From: Hymenopus coronatus
Taxonomy: Eukaryota; Arthropoda; Insecta; Mantodea; Hymenopodidae
NCBI GenBank assembly: GCA_030762935.1
Contig: CM060881.1
Span: 96,522,001-96,586,000, forward strand
DNA length: 64,000 nt
Direction of reading: 5' to 3'
The translations under genes were made by a program, and so were the position numbers. The notes beneath the pieces were generated by a model. The model worked only from the letters and a program-made list of their open reading frames with translations, had not been told where the DNA came from and ran no database searches. Below are positions 1 to 12,729 of this stretch, one piece after another; the stretch's first letter is position 1; each line of letters opens with the position of its first letter.

Positions 1-540
1 ACTAATAATAACGAATATTTCAGAAATTGTTGGCGCCGCAAAAAATAATTTAAACTTAATTGTGTGTTTTATAGAGATCCATAATTGTGGTCTATACTTT
101 TGTATCTCTCACTATACAGTTATATAACATTATGCATATTAAATTCCTTTATAATGAACAGAAATTCAAGGCTGTCCCCAGAAAATTCTATTGATACGCA
201 TATTTTGTCATAAATATCTTCAATCTATGATACTTAAGCAAAATCATTGGTCTCTTAAGAAAAGTAAATAAATAAAAAAAAAATTCCAAATAAAGGGTAG
301 TTTTCATTGAAAATATTTCGTGTCGTATCTTTAGAATGTAATGGACTTATGCAACAAGCCTGGTATTTATCCGAATTTTCATGTTTGTGTTATTGAGTTT
401 GGATACTCACGCGCGCGCATGCGCCACGCGATTTTTTTTTTAAATTTCTTTTATCGGGTTCAGTGGGCCTCAAAACATATGTTTTACGTTTTAAACTCTA
501 TTTCGAATATTTGAATACAATACAGTAACTATTTCTATAC
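1..540 (+). mobile_element. Family A copy, 5' part outside window
   Basis: The window opens inside a copy, at the block that reads like 'accaataacaaggaatatc' in other copies. It then runs through the tgtgtgtttta block, the 'cagaaaattc' block, the 'aaagggtag' block and the 'cctcaaaacatatg' block near the 3' end. It is strongly diverged, and the terminal hairpin is no longer recognisable after about 500. The CA-rich tract found in other copies is replaced by a cgcgcgcatgcg stretch near 412-424. Confidence 0.6.
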
Positions 541-549
541 CTAAGCACC

Positions 550-576
550 AAAAAAAAAAAAAAAAAAAAAAAAAAA
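550..576 (+). repeat. Poly(A) tract
   Basis: About 27 consecutive A residues, followed by an A-rich stretch (aaaacaaaac) to about 600. It could be the tail of a lost retroelement, but no recognisable element precedes it other than the decayed family A copy. Confidence 0.7.
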
Positions 577-1323
577 CAGAAAAACAAAACAAAAACAAGC
601 CAAACCACATATTACGACCAGAGAGTACAATGCCCTGCTGGTAGTAAAGTCTGAAACAAATTCAAAACTATTTGGATATATCCTTATGTACATTTTGCAA
701 AGTCTTCGTTCATTCTGTGTTTTTGCAAAATTATTTTAAAAATGTGTCATGGTCCCTTCAGTGGAATATTCAGAGCTACATAAGCATTAAAGACAAAATA
801 ACGTCGTATGAGCCCTCTTCCCCTACCATTTACTGCCGACCCTACTCTCTCTCTGTCCTATTATGTCGTGCTTAATACCCAACAAATGGAGGTGCGTCGG
901 GCGGCAGAACGTTTTGTTATTCTGACACGATAATATGGCACCCTAACGTCGCAGTTACATGCAACACTTCTGCGATGTGTGTTATTAAAAATACATCTCA
1001 CATGTATAGATAATTAACTTAGAATACGCGCCAAGCTGCTCTCCTATTCCCTTATTAATGATTATAATATTACTAATTTTTAAATTCACGCACAGTTATT
1101 AATAATGAAAGACTAGAACGTAGGAATAAATTCCAAAATACAGCATTATAATAAACATTTTGAAATGAAAACAAAATTAGCTTAATTAGTTAATTAATTG
1201 TGTGTCGGAAAAAATAATCGTGTTATTTAACACGATTCCATGGGGATCTAAAATATTGATTCATATTGAATATAACATGGCAACGCGGATTTAAATTGTA
1301 TTGAATCTTAGATTTTCTTAGTT

Positions 1324-1505
1324 TGTTTTACTACTTGTGGCACCGCAGGCGCTGACACTGGTGATATATGGAATGAAGAGGGAGCACGGTGGAATGCAAT
1401 GGTGGGGGAAACTGGAGAACCCGGAGAAAACCCGCCCCAGCGCCGCTTTGTCCACTACAAATCTCACATGCGGTCGCTTGGGATCAAACCCAGGCCGTCT
1501 AGGTG
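1324..1505 (-). mobile_element. SINE1 copy, head truncated
   Basis: tRNA-derived SINE read on the minus strand. The body carries the family block 'ggagaacccggagaaaac' and a B-box-like gggatcaaaccc at 1480-1491, which is GGGTTTGATCCC on the minus strand. The copy stops at 'gtctagg', so the A-box head seen at 24.26 kb is missing. No convincing target-site duplication was found. Confidence 0.7.
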
Positions 1506-3359
1506 AAATATAATGAATACAATACTTCTAATTATTATACTAATAGAAGTAGAGGAAGTAAAGGAGACAGCAAGAGAGAGAGAGAAAGATTATAAGGATA
1601 CATTAGCAGAATGTCTTGCATAGTGCGGCAATTATGACATTTGGACGAAGCTAGTGAATAGGCATTTGAAAAGGTAAGAGGAAGAAGTACAACGCTGACA
1701 CTATTCAGAAGAAGAAAAGGCATTTGGTTGACGCTCCAATGAGGAGAAACATAAATACATTGGAAAGAATGCTTTCTTTGTACCAAAAAAGACGCAACAG
1801 ATAGAAATATGCACGTAGAAAGAAAAGCCAAACATGGTAAAGGGTGGAGTTTGCAATGAAGGTTTTAGTCTCTGGCATTTAACAGGCAGGGTCCTTTCCC
1901 CTTATGCACATCCCATTTACACCCGAATTATATTCGTAATAAATGTGTAATTTCCTTTAAGTTAAAATCCATGGAGCCATTTACATTTTTACGATGTTTC
2001 TTGAATGCATATACAGAGTGGGAAATTAATAAGTATAAATAATTTGAAATTTGGTAGAGAACTATGCATATAATACCTAAGTGCATCTCATTTTGTCCAT
2101 TGTCAATTAAATTTCAGGGTCTAATGTGTTTTGAACGGTCCTAATGATCTCTTTGCTGTGCTTACATGCATCACTCCATCTATAGTCGGGCACAACAAAA
2201 GGCAGAGACGTGTGACCTGTTACGTAAACAATCGAATGACTGAAACAGGGAATAATAGCCGCTCTAAAACATCGTAAAATGTTTCTAATAAACATAACTT
2301 TAGAAAATGGAAATACTGGGTCATCATAGAGTCCTCAAACCCTGATACTAAATTTGCATCTGTTCACCTCCTATCCTATATTTACTCGTAAGAAACTGTA
2401 GTTCAGTATGTTTATAATACAATATTTGCTATTTTAACTACCAGTAGGTATATAATGATGCTACACCAGAACCTTTAATGTAGTCTTTGAAAGATTTTTA
2501 AATGTAACAGCTTAATAAAGAAGGTTGATTGGCTGGTTAGTAAAAATTATAGCTATTTGAGAGGAATCCTATATTTTCAATTTTGGGATACAAATTATAT
2601 CCCAAATAGGTTACATATCTAGCTGGTGACAGCGTCAGAATAAGCATCAAATGTCCTGACTCTTCTTTAGGCTTAAAATGTTATTCTTGATAAAACTACA
2701 CACAACAGATTAGAATATTTCAAAACTTTTAACAATAAAAGAGTATCCTGTATGTATCCTAAACTGGTGTATTTTTCATCCATGTACCAATTATGCTAAC
2801 GTTTCATTATGAAACACATGGACAAACTCAGTCATATTTATTACTTTAGAGGAAGCAGTCTTACACTTTTATCTTTGTGTTCCTTGCAAGTCCCTTATTT
2901 ATAAAAAGGGATCTACGTATTTGTAAGAATCAGCAAAACGCGTAGCTATTTTGCATTACCGTATTCCCTGATGAATTTCTTTCTCTCTGTAAATTTTATT
3001 CATCATAAAGTTATGTTTAGTTCTTTAGTACTTCATAAATAAGTAGGTATTGCTGTAGGTAAATTGGAAAACTTGGTCAGAAAACCTTTAATCTTTGCGT
3101 TATAAGTAACGCATTTTTTGTTTGTATTATTTTTATGCCCTTTTTAAACCAAGTTTGACTGTTATCCTTGGATTAAAAGGTAACATACACACAAACATAC
3201 AAACAAAAGATATATACCGATATATTATATTTATTTATTTGTTTATCACAGAGAAAATAATAGATATGTACAAAAATATATTCATCTCTTTCACTCTCTG
3301 GCCATCTTTCTATCTAACACTGTAAATAATACTAGAAAAAAATAATACAAATAAAAATC
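1506..3359. other. Anonymous AT-rich DNA
   Basis: No recognisable gene or repeat. The longest open frames are under 100 codons and resemble nothing known to me. The purine-rich stretch 1540-1600 (GA-rich) explains one of them. Confidence 0.5.
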
Positions 3360-4246
3360 TGTGCTCCATTCATTCAGAATTTCTCTATCTGTTCTGCAAC
3401 TGAACTTCTTACAAAAAAGTATTCTTTTATCTAGGTATATTCTAGATTATGTTAGTCAAGATAAAGAATACCGGAAATGGTGTTATCGCTCATTTCCTTA
3501 TAAGCAGAAGGGAAATAAGAGAATACGCGTTAGTAAAGTCATTTAAAAACGTACCCCTATGCGACTGTCACTTCAATTTGGTTCTCTTTCCGAGACCAGG
3601 AGTAAAATTAAAGAAATATGAAATGGATGAGGACTTTTCGTCTGAGAAAAATTTAAGGGTTTTAAAATTTAAAATAATAACAGGGAATATCTCGGAAATA
3701 GTAACTCCATAAAAACTGTAAGTATATGACAAATTGTGTGTTTTAACAAGATCTGCATTTTTTGTGTAGTAAGTTTTTGTCTTTATATTATGGTTTACCA
3801 GTAATATAGATTGTCATCCTAAATGAAGAGGTTATTCCCAGGAAATTCATGATATACACTTTATTTTTCATGTAAATATGTTTAAAATACGGCATTTTAA
3901 TCAAATCGTTAAAGCCATTTTTGATAAAATCAAATTTGCGAAAATTTATTCATGTAATCGTAGGTTTAGAGTAGTGAAATTTTCCTAAAAATCCTCGAGT
4001 CGAATCTCTGTAAGATGCTGAACTTAAGTGCCAAGCTTGGTTTGAATGTACTTTTCGTTTTTAGTTATGTTGTTCATAGACATACACACGGACACACACT
4101 GAACGGACATTTTTCTAAAATGTCTTTTTGGAGTTTGGGGACTCCAAATGTGTATTTCCAGTGAAATCTCAACATCAAATTTTTTTGGCTGGAATAAAAG
4201 ATTTTCCCTACATACTAGATACGGAGCACATGTAGAAAAAGTAAAA
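3360..4246 (+). mobile_element. Family A copy, near full length, old
   Basis: It begins with 'gtgctccattcattcagaatttctctat', recognisable in pieces as the family 5' end, and finishes in tgtagaaaaagtaaaa. All internal blocks occur in order: gtagaagggaaata-like at 3506, gtgtgttttaac at 3737, 'aaaccagta'-like at 3795, the CA-rich tract at 4080-4100, and 'ctccaaatgtgtatttcc' at 4142. Many substitutions mark it as one of the older copies. Confidence 0.7.
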
Positions 4247-4324
4247 GATAAACTATTGAGATCTGTTCGCACATACACCTAATCTTAAAATGAATTACTT
4301 CCTTTTTTAAGGGTACTTCCTTTT

Positions 4325-4395
4325 GTTAACGCCCGCTTTTACTACCAATGGCACCCTAGGCGATATGGAAGGAGGTTAGAGCACAGTTTTCAAAG
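4325..4395 (-). mobile_element. SINE1 3' fragment
   Basis: The stretch 'aacgcccgcttttactacc' and 'ggcaccctaggcgat' matches the 3' portion of SINE1. The rest of the element is missing. A short direct repeat, tacttcctttt, lies just to the left (about 4296-4306 and 4314-4324). Confidence 0.55.
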
Positions 4396-6800
4396 GCAAG
4401 GCATGCATAGTAGTAGTAGGTATTTCCTGTAACTCCTAAGTGGAGCAAAGGGCGTCGCTACGATGTTTCCATGATCGGATTTGAATTTCTAGTTGGCGAG
4501 TTCGCCACTATGTGCCATGGTGATGAGAGATCAGCTTGTCGTCCACAGATGGCACTAAGAGGTTTGCATACTCAGGAAAAATTTTGCTGAACCCAAGGAC
4601 GCCACTGAAAAGCTTAATCGTGTTTCATGGTTCGCCCTTGAGCATAGCATGTTTCATTCTTTGGGTGTGTAGTAATTTTTGTTGTAGAGCAAGGAGGCTC
4701 TGGTCCGCAACAGCTGCTAGAGTACTCGCTTATAGTTCACTTGGAAAATCAAAATAAGCAAATTCCGCCAGGTGTATACTTTTACATTTTCAGTTTTGTT
4801 TCTGATTGTATTTAAATTTAGGGTTGGTATCAAGTTTAAGCTTAAGCCGAAGCTTAAGCAAGGCTTGCGCTTTGATTTAAGCAAGTTTACAGTAGTGCAA
4901 CTACGTTCGGCTTTACTGAGCTGAGCAATCCCACAGAGTAGTAAAGTTGATAACGCTTACGCATGCGCATCGTGTAAATATCCATAGCTTATTATGGCCA
5001 CGCTTTTCCTACAATAAAGTTATTAACGAACATGAAGTTAAAGTGACCGAAAAAATTAGTCTCAAAACCTACTGCTAACTTTATATCTCAAGAAGAAAGC
5101 ATTCTCTTGGACATCATGAAGCAGCAAAATATATAATAGAATGCAACGGATAACAAACATCGAGGGAAATTGTGATGAAAAGAGTAGATTAAAATTGTGT
5201 GTAACATTATGAGAGATCTGCATGCCTTAGATTTTGAGATGACAAAAAAAAAAAAATGTTGTAATTAGCATATTTGCAATTCATATTCATCCATGCCAAC
5301 TTTCAAGAGAAGCCTGCTTCTGACGAAGGACTTTGTTACTGAGTTTCGACAAAGTAAACCATACAAGTATGAAATATAAATTTAAAGTTAAGTTTTGTTT
5401 ATAAATCGGATTCATGTTTATTTGTGTCATCAATTTTTGGCGCTATCATTGCCGACTGTTTACTTAATAGAGATCTCTTTTAAACCATATAAGTAGCCTT
5501 CAATTATGGTTTTGGGTTTTAAAAGTTTTTATTGCTTCATCATTAATATCGCATTCTTCAGATTAGATAGCAACTCCTTGGCTTAAACCACAGTTCAGTA
5601 TGGTCAAGCTTATGCTTTAAATATTTACTAAAAGCTCCACTGTAGCTTAATGCCTCCGTTTAAATCCGATTTGAAACTTAGTTATATATAGGAATCATTA
5701 AAAAATTCAGCTTCTCCATTTGTAGTATGTCAAAAACAAAGCATACTAAATAAAAATACTTTGTAATTAATTGAAGTTGTAACGATACAAACATCTGTTA
5801 AAGTTCAACAGTATAAAACACTATTTGAAAACAATAATATTAAAAAAATATACAGCTTATACTTCACATTTGTTGTCGCAGCTTCGAAATTCTTTTAGGT
5901 AAGTTTTTATGTAGCATTGAAAATTACACATTTTGAGATTAGACAGTGCATGAAGCATTAGTTTGTAATGCCCACATACACTTCAGAGGTTATTCTTGGC
6001 AAGCACGTGCATAAAACAAATGGATTTCTCCTTGTTCGCTATCACTTAGATGTCACGTATAGATGTAAAGATCAATTATGTACCTGCCAAAAAAACTACC
6101 TACGACTCAAAATATTGAAGGTGGCATTTGAATGCGAAGCAAACATATTTTTCCTAACTACGAGTATTTTGTACTTATTATCCTAATCATTTTTAATTAT
6201 GATAATAGTAAACTCTCAGAAAATCACTGTAAATATCAATAAGTACTTGCTCTTAAACGCACAATCTCAATTTAGTATTAGGGATTAAAGGTATTAAATT
6301 AAAGTTCTTATCTCACACCAAAAATATTTTTTTTAACTTTATATACAATCCTTTTGAGAGTATTTTTATCGTACTCGTCTTTGTAGCCTTTCAGTTCTCT
6401 TCCCTCCATCTTCAGCATCACTACGTTAAATTGCGTCTAAAAGACTCTTGGAAGAATAAACAAATAACTAAAAGTATACTTTCTTTAGCGGGGTTTCGTA
6501 AGACGATGAATCCCTTAATGTTAGCTAACCACAGTATCATGTGGATACGTTTACGAAAACATTGCAAAAGCATGTGACTCCGAGCTTCCCAAGCTATCTG
6601 CGTTACTTCCGATAGCATGGGCCAGGCGCGCGGCTTTGTTACTGAGTAACTGCCTAATCTACTCTGACCATGAACTATATTTACATATGACATATAACCT
6701 GAGCAACAACATCTAGTTCGATGTCGTTTTGAAATGACTTGTCTTAATGAGTCTCTTCTCTAAACTATATTATGAGTACCAGCCGTTTGAAACAAGAGCT
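4396..6800. other. Anonymous DNA
   Basis: No gene recognised. The only local structure is a palindromic AAGCTTAAGC-type cluster at about 4834-4860 and a tgcgcatgcg-like site near 4960-4970. Open frames at 4536-4757 (+), 5968-6186 (+) and 6421-6693 (-) have no family features that I can see. Confidence 0.45.
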
Positions 6801-6844
6801 GTCGGAAGACTAACTAATCAACATGCCTACTTGTTCCCCATAGC

Positions 6845-7012
6845 CGTGCTCGTTAAAGTAGCTTTGCTGCTTCATGGTGTAGGGTTCGAGCCCCGCCTTG
6901 CGCATGGATGTTTGTGGTGCGTTTCTTGTGTTTGTGCTCTATAACAGTCGTTCTCTCTCCCCTGATGATCAATTAGACCCCACCTGAACACCTGAAGGCT
7001 AATAAGTGAGTA
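6845..7012 (+). mobile_element. SINE4-like tRNA-derived element
   Basis: A B-box-like agggttcgagccccgcc at 6881-6897 is followed by 'ttgcgcatggatgtttgtgg'. The same B-box and tail sequence occur at 7.61 and 16.08 kb, which supports a dispersed family and not a tRNA gene. The upstream A-box region is weak. No clear target-site duplication. Confidence 0.5.
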
Positions 7013-7539
7013 AAATGCTTTCTTGTGTCCATCCTCAGTGTGTTATGGATTAAAAGCTCTCAACGCTCAGAGCTTTCTCGTTCTGGTTTCTATTCCCGGT
7101 TTATTGCGAATTGCTTGAGAGACCAATAAATTCTAATTATGAAATTAAGGTTAGAATTGCTACTTCCTGGCCCGCTCTCGATTGACTGTATCCGTACTTA
7201 CCCTGTTTCTCGCTTGCGTTAGCATCTCCGTGCAAATGTATACCCGGCTTAAGAGTAAGAACTCCCTAAACGCCAACTAAGCGCTCCGATAGTCTCAAGA
7301 GGGAGTTATGGAGTGAAATGCCTCAGGCGTTTACATTTGCGGCTCGTATTCCGATAGCCCCTAGTTGAAATTCCGTGTGCTAGCAAATCCAATTGAGATA
7401 CTCTCATGATTTCCCTTGTCATCAGAGCAGGACACTTATGTATCACGATCCTTAGTACAAAATAAAGGAAGTTGAGGAAAATTATCATAATATTCATCTT
7501 CATTTCCTAGACATGAAGCCCCATTCATATTAAAGACGT

Positions 7540-7712
7540 AAGTAGCTGGTCCTATGGTCACGCTCGCTAAAGTGCCTCGCTTTGGTGCTTCGTGGCGCAG
7601 GGGATCGTAGGCTCAAGTTCTGCCTTAGGCATGGGTGTTTGTGAATGTGTACAGTAATTTTGGGAAAATGGAAAAAAGGGAAAAAGAGGAAAAATAAAAA
7701 AATAAAAAAAAA
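7540..7712 (+). mobile_element. SINE4-like element with A-rich tail
   Basis: The B-box-like ggctcaagttctgcc is at 7610-7624, followed by the shared 'ttaggcatgggtgtttgtg'. The element ends in a purine/A-rich tail at 7666-7712, as expected for a retroposed tRNA-derived SINE in plus orientation. Confidence 0.55.
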
Positions 7713-8765
7713 GTGCAGATACGAGAGAAGATTATTTACAGTGCATCAGATGACATGTAGCAATGAGCAGAGCAAGGCATTTCCTGACCTGATTCTTCAA
7801 GTTTAGGGCACGAAACGACGACGAGCAGTAAGAAGTAAACAAAGTGACCTCTTGCACATTCAGTTGAATGAGTACAGTCGCATATAAAGTATATGTTAAG
7901 CTGTTGAGGAGCATCTAATTAAACATTATAGTAAAGATGTAGTGCAGACATTTTATTGTACATTGAGGTACGTAAAAGAAACAAGAAAATATAAATTTAA
8001 ACTATATTTGACACATAATATTCTAAATAGAAACGATGTCTACAGGCATTTATTGAAATGTATGAGCATATACATTTTTAATGTTTCAAAAGCAAATTTT
8101 CTTCGGTTACGGATGAAACACGATTTACGTCCCGAAAATGTTCTCTCCACGTCACAAGATGTAGTGCGAGCAAACAACCCACAGATTACTGGTGTGTAAT
8201 TGACTGTGCTCTGCATTTTGTACATTGGCTTTTTCACTTGCTTTTATCACTTTGCTAATATCACACAATTTTGAGTAGGTATCCTGGGTTTTTCTCAAGC
8301 TCATTCTCGAGTTTATTTCTCATTAACAGAGCTGCTCTCAGTAACTAGAGAAATATTTGTCGCAAACTCCTGTACATGACGAATGGTTTCCGGCAGTTCC
8401 AGTTTACTACATTCCAAAGCAGTAATAGTTGTAGGCAAACATTAAAATTATTCTGAATGGTTCTTGAGTCTGGACATACGATCCAAATCTTATGTTTCGT
8501 CCATGGAAATCCATAGTTTATTATCTATCATGGTTTCCCGTACATGTCTAAGGAGTGTTCTTTTGGATGGTAGTTTACGTCCTGTGTATTTTTCCATAAA
8601 TGCTACAAATGCGTGATTTTGCAGCTTGTGTGAAGGCTTGTGTGGACATCATCATTTTACACAATTCTTTACAAAATGTGTTTTCCCTGTCTGGTAGTGT
8701 GTTTCAACTGGAAGGCAGATCAGCATTCGCTTTAGTTTCAATTATATGAATATTTTATTTAAGTT
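7713..8765. other. Anonymous AT-rich DNA
   Basis: No gene or known repeat recognised. The short open frames on both strands overlap one another and look like chance. Confidence 0.45.
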
Positions 8766-9629
8766 TTTTACTTTCTCTAGACGTACCATGTACATAGCGT
8801 ATAGAGAAGGTATTGCACTCCACCAAAAAATTCGATACCGAGATTTTACCGGAAATATATGTTTTAGGGTCCCCTGTATCAAAAAAATACATTTTAAGAA
8901 AAAGGTCCATGTGTGTGTGTGTGTGTATGTCCGTGTGTCTGTGAACACAATAACTCAAAAACGAAAAGTCGGTAAAATACCAAACTTGGTATTGAAGTTA
9001 AGTATATTCCAGGGATGCGACACGAAGATTTTGAGAAAAATCCCCCACCCCAAACTACCCTCTACATTGACCATTTTTCGAAATTTTTTATTTTCTTACG
9101 ATTTTGATTAAAATATCGTATATTAAAGACATTTGCCTGACAAATAAAATGTATATATTGAATTTTCTGGAAATAGCCTCTGAAGACTACTTTATTCTAG
9201 ATGAATTTTACTAAATTTTGCATAACTGCTAAACCTTAAGAGTAAGACAAAAACTTACCACACAAAAGATATAGAGCACGTTGAAACACACAATGTATAT
9301 TATATACATTTTTTCGTGGAGTTGATTATTTTTTAGATATTCCTTATTTTTGGATTCATCTTTAAAAACTTACGCTTTTCTCTTACAGGAATTTGTCAAC
9401 TCCTGTCCATACAATAAAGGAACTTCGGTCATATAGCAACCAGCTTTTGACTATCACTTTAACCTATGGTACTCCCTTGTTTCGCTTCTACTTCCAAGCA
9501 AATAAGTAATAAGACTATTACTGCTAATTTTTTTCTCGTTTAGCATGAAGTAAATATAAGTATATATTTTTTAACAATAATTTGTTACAGAGATCTAAAG
9601 AAAGTCATGTGAATGCAACACATCAGATT
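8766..9629 (-). mobile_element. Family A copy, full length
   Basis: Both ends are present. The 3' hairpin lies at 8768-8810 (actttctctag...tagagaaggt around catgtacatag). The 5' end at about 9597-9629 reads aaagtcatgtgaatgcaacacatcagat. The internal CA/TG tract is at 8909-8930. An open frame of 121 codons runs over 8746-9111 on the plus strand, antisense to the element; the same frame recurs in other copies and is treated as a by-product of sequence similarity. Confidence 0.85.
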
Positions 9630-10486
9630 GTTTGGTACTGCAATGTTCATTTATGTACTACTATGCGCCCTGGGATGGTTCCGACAGCTTCGGCACAACC
9701 TTGTCCTCACGTCCGTGCGCTCGCAACCTGCAGCGCTCTAGTGTGACTGGAAAGGTCAGGAAATGCCTCTTCTATGTCAGCACAGGCTTCTAAATCTGTA
9801 ATTTACATGCGAAAATCTTCTAACGTACTGCAAGTTTAAAGCTGAATAACATAACTAACAAAAAGTAAAGCTTTATAAATAAATAAATAAAAAGGACATA
9901 AAAATGCTGTACCAAACATCATATCAGGATCTGCGTCAGTATTTAAAATGGCAAGGCGCGGTCAAATGGAAGAGTACTACGATTGCGCAGAACATGACAT
10001 AAAATCCCGAATCGCCATCGTGTTAATTAGTAACCAGCAATGCGTGCAGAAATATATGCACAAAGCTATTTCCCGGTTTGGAGTTTACAAACTCTTGCAT
10101 TACGTACCGATTGCGTGACTCTTTTTGAATGCTTCCATTAAATAACATAGTAGCAAAGTCTTCTTAAGACCCCATTCACAATAATAAAGCTGTAGCGCTA
10201 ACATAACACAATCATAGCGCAGGCGCGAAGGAAGTCATTAACAATGCAACTGTAATGCAAGAAGTTGGCACGGGTTTCCAGATACGTAAATTACCGATAT
10301 GTGGAAACCTTCAGAGTACATCGTAGGTAAGTTTCAAATAGTACCAATAACGTTCATAATTAAAATAAATTATAAATCATAGTAAACAGTTCTAAAAGGT
10401 ATTGCAAACATTAGTTCAGAATCTGGCTTAGCATTTAAAATGGCAAAGCATGGCCCTAGCCACGTAGGTAATTGCTAGCTTTCTTT
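9630..10486. other. Anonymous DNA with a diverged direct repeat
   Basis: About 9900-9970 and 10380-10455 share 'tatttaaaatggcaa' and flanking words in the same order. The spacing is about 480 bp. No coding signal is recognised. A GC-richer patch at 9665-9760 has no match that I know. Confidence 0.4.
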
Positions 10487-10602
10487 TCTGGATACAGGGA
10501 TCATAAAATGTGTGTTTCGGGTGAAAACTCGGAATAGAATTTTTGGCTGGAGTGCAATATCTTGTCTCCCTGAGTACCATGTAATATATAGAGAAAGTAA
10601 AA
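10487..10602 (+). mobile_element. Family A 3' end fragment
   Basis: Only the last ~115 bp are present: 'ggatacagggatcataaaat', the 'gtgtttcgggtgaaa' block, 'tggagtgcaatatc', and the terminal hairpin remnant ending tagagaaagtaaaa at about 10589-10602. Confidence 0.7.
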
Positions 10603-10857
10603 TTTGAAGATTTGAATCATTTAAATGTTGAACATTATTGATAGAGTATAGTGTTATCCCTTTCAATATAGGTTAAATTTTATATACCTAAAACATAAAC
10701 GTTTTTTCTGGAAAAGGTATTCAAGTACGCTACCGTCAATTTAAGTTATATTTACTTGAATTTAAGAAAGAATGCTTTAGATCTACACATACGCTATGAA
10801 GACTGAATTCCTGAAATTTGATTGAAGCTGAACAATTGCAATATGAGAATCATATTG

Positions 10858-10882
10858 AAATATATATATATATATATATATA
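10858..10882 (+). repeat. (TA)n microsatellite
   Basis: About 12 TA dinucleotides in a row in AT-rich DNA. Confidence 0.8.
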
Positions 10883-11001
10883 AAAATACTAAAGAGAAAA
10901 AAAATACGAGAAGTCAAGTTTCAAAATCCCAAGCTCTATTTCCATATAACACCACACGTCGATTTAAATGATTTAAAAGGCTTAACACCAACTGGGTCCT
11001 T

Positions 11002-11208
11002 TCTTTTATAGTGTTTAACGCCCTCTTTTACTACTTGTGGCACCGCAGGCGATGACACTCGAATGAAGATGGAGCACCGGTGGAATGCGATGGCGGGGGA
11101 AACCGGAGAACCCGGAGAAAACCAGCCCCTGCACCGCTTTGTCCATCACAAATCTCACATGTGGTCTCTTGGGATCGAACCCGGGCTGTCTAGGTGAGAG
11201 GTGAGTGG
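11002..11208 (-). mobile_element. SINE1 copy with 13-bp target-site duplication
   Basis: The body is flanked by caactgggtcctt at 10989-11001 and 11209-11221, which is direct evidence of retroposition. The minus-strand B box lies in gggatcgaacccggg at 11171-11185. The A-box head is truncated compared with the 24.07 kb copy, ending at 'gtgagtgg'. The 3' tail is on the left and T-rich (ttcttttata). Confidence 0.85.
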
Positions 11209-11221
11209 CAACTGGGTCCTT

Positions 11222-12149
11222 ATTTAATTTTTGGCTGAAAATATATTTTTTAAAAAAAATCTTCTACAAACTCTTAAATTGGAACAGTTAAATGTGAAGA
11301 CATTTCCACGCCTCACTCCTGAAATATGAAGTTTATGCATCTGTTTTTAATTAAAATAATAGTATATGAATATTGTTTCCTCTATCTCCGCACTATAGGT
11401 ACTTCATAAACGGAAAGTACTTTTTAAATATTTACTTAATTGAATTTAGATATCCTCCAGTTAAATACGACAGCGTCACAAAAAGAAATCACTACAAGAA
11501 AACTATTCAGAAAGGGGCTAGAATTCAATGCAGGTCGTATATTCCCACCCCATCCGTTTGACTCCATTTTGTTGATCCTGTGAGAAGAGCGCAGCTGCAT
11601 ATTCCTCCCCTCCCTGTCTTTTTTGCCGGCATAACACTTGCAGAATTCACTCGAGTGGTTAATGAACTGAATCTTAATCCCAACGCCCCATAAATTACAA
11701 CCCCGAGGCCGCCAAACACACACAATACGTACTCCGCAAGAAGAATAGCGAGCACTTGTTAGCTCAACGTTGGGGCTGGTTCCCTTAGAATAAGTGACGA
11801 GCACCGATGATAATAATCACAGTGCGCTTATTTTGTTATTGCACCGCACATGCGCAATTTGCAGTATGCGTAGCCTAGCAGCCGCTTTCCGCCACGCGAA
11901 AGTAAGACGCTTCTGTAAATTTATGTACCTATATTACTTCATCCGAAGCAGACATTAATTTTAGATAACAGAATTAAGTCAAAATACTCACAGATTTCAG
12001 CAGATCTCGTTAACTATGGCGTTAACCTGAGAGACATTCTGAATTTTCCAATACATTTTTTCAAAGGTTAAGTGACTTCATTTTACTCTACTGCTCATGC
12101 AAAAACCATAGAGTTGAATATATCAATAGTTGATATAATAATGATTGGT
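11222..12149. other. Anonymous DNA with GC-richer patch
   Basis: 11550-11900 is richer in GC and holds overlapping minus-strand frames (11436-11804 and 11525-11755), one with a hydrophobic start. I recognise no family and see no supporting splice or promoter context, so it is not called a gene. A catgcgcaat word near 11850 resembles sites seen in GC-rich promoters but is isolated. Confidence 0.35.
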
Positions 12150-12332
12150 GACACGTTCTTAAAACATCTGACTATCGCTTTAGGTTACTATAACCTTCTC
12201 GTACCTTCAATTAATTGTGTAAGTATGTAGTGTAAAATTATTAAATTAACAAGGTTCAAACGAACAAGCTTTAGGAATATTTTGTAGCAGTGGAGTAGAT
12301 AAAGTCACTTGAATGCAACATATGATTTTATC
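12150..12332 (-). mobile_element. Family A 5' end fragment
   Basis: The block 'aaacatctgactatcgcttta' (in two parts) leads to the 5' end 'gataaagtcacttgaatgcaacatatgattt'. The remaining two-thirds of the element, including the 3' hairpin, are absent. Confidence 0.6.
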
Positions 12333-12487
12333 ATCATCATCAACAGCAACATTAACGGGTCATAGATTTTCAATCAAAAAGCTAGATATATCTTTTTGAT
12401 CAATCAGTTCTCAGCATATATTCCAGTATAATATTTCGTGTGGGATGTTCTTTCATTATTTGGTCATTCTCTTTATAATTATTTCTA

Positions 12488-12729
12488 TTTTTTTTTTTTT
12501 TTTTGTGGCTTAACGACCTTTAACCTGGTTGGTCACATCAGACGATGAATGAAATTGGTGAAATGATGCTCATATGATCTCGGGGTCCATGGAGCTTAAA
12601 GTTACTCGACATTCGTCTTCTCAGGATAAGGGAAAACTCCGAAAAAAAACCTTATCCGGGTAACTCACCCTAAGCGAGATTCGAACTCACGACCTTTTGA
12701 ATGTGAGGCTTCTACCACACTACCCAGGC
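12488..12729 (-). mobile_element. SINE2 copy with TSD tatttcta
   Basis: tRNA-derived SINE. On the minus strand the B-box region is the complement of gagattcgaactcac (12676-12690). The body carries 'gatgaatgaaattggtgaaa', as at 39.07 and 42.45 kb. The poly(T) run at about 12488-12504 is the minus-strand poly(A) tail. Flanks tatttcta at 12480-12487 and 12730-12737 fit a target-site duplication. Confidence 0.85.

Noticed and set aside
11436..11804. Membrane-protein-like frames on the minus strand
   Set aside because: Two frames overlap in the same GC-richer patch and neither shows a known family; kept only as unassigned sequence.
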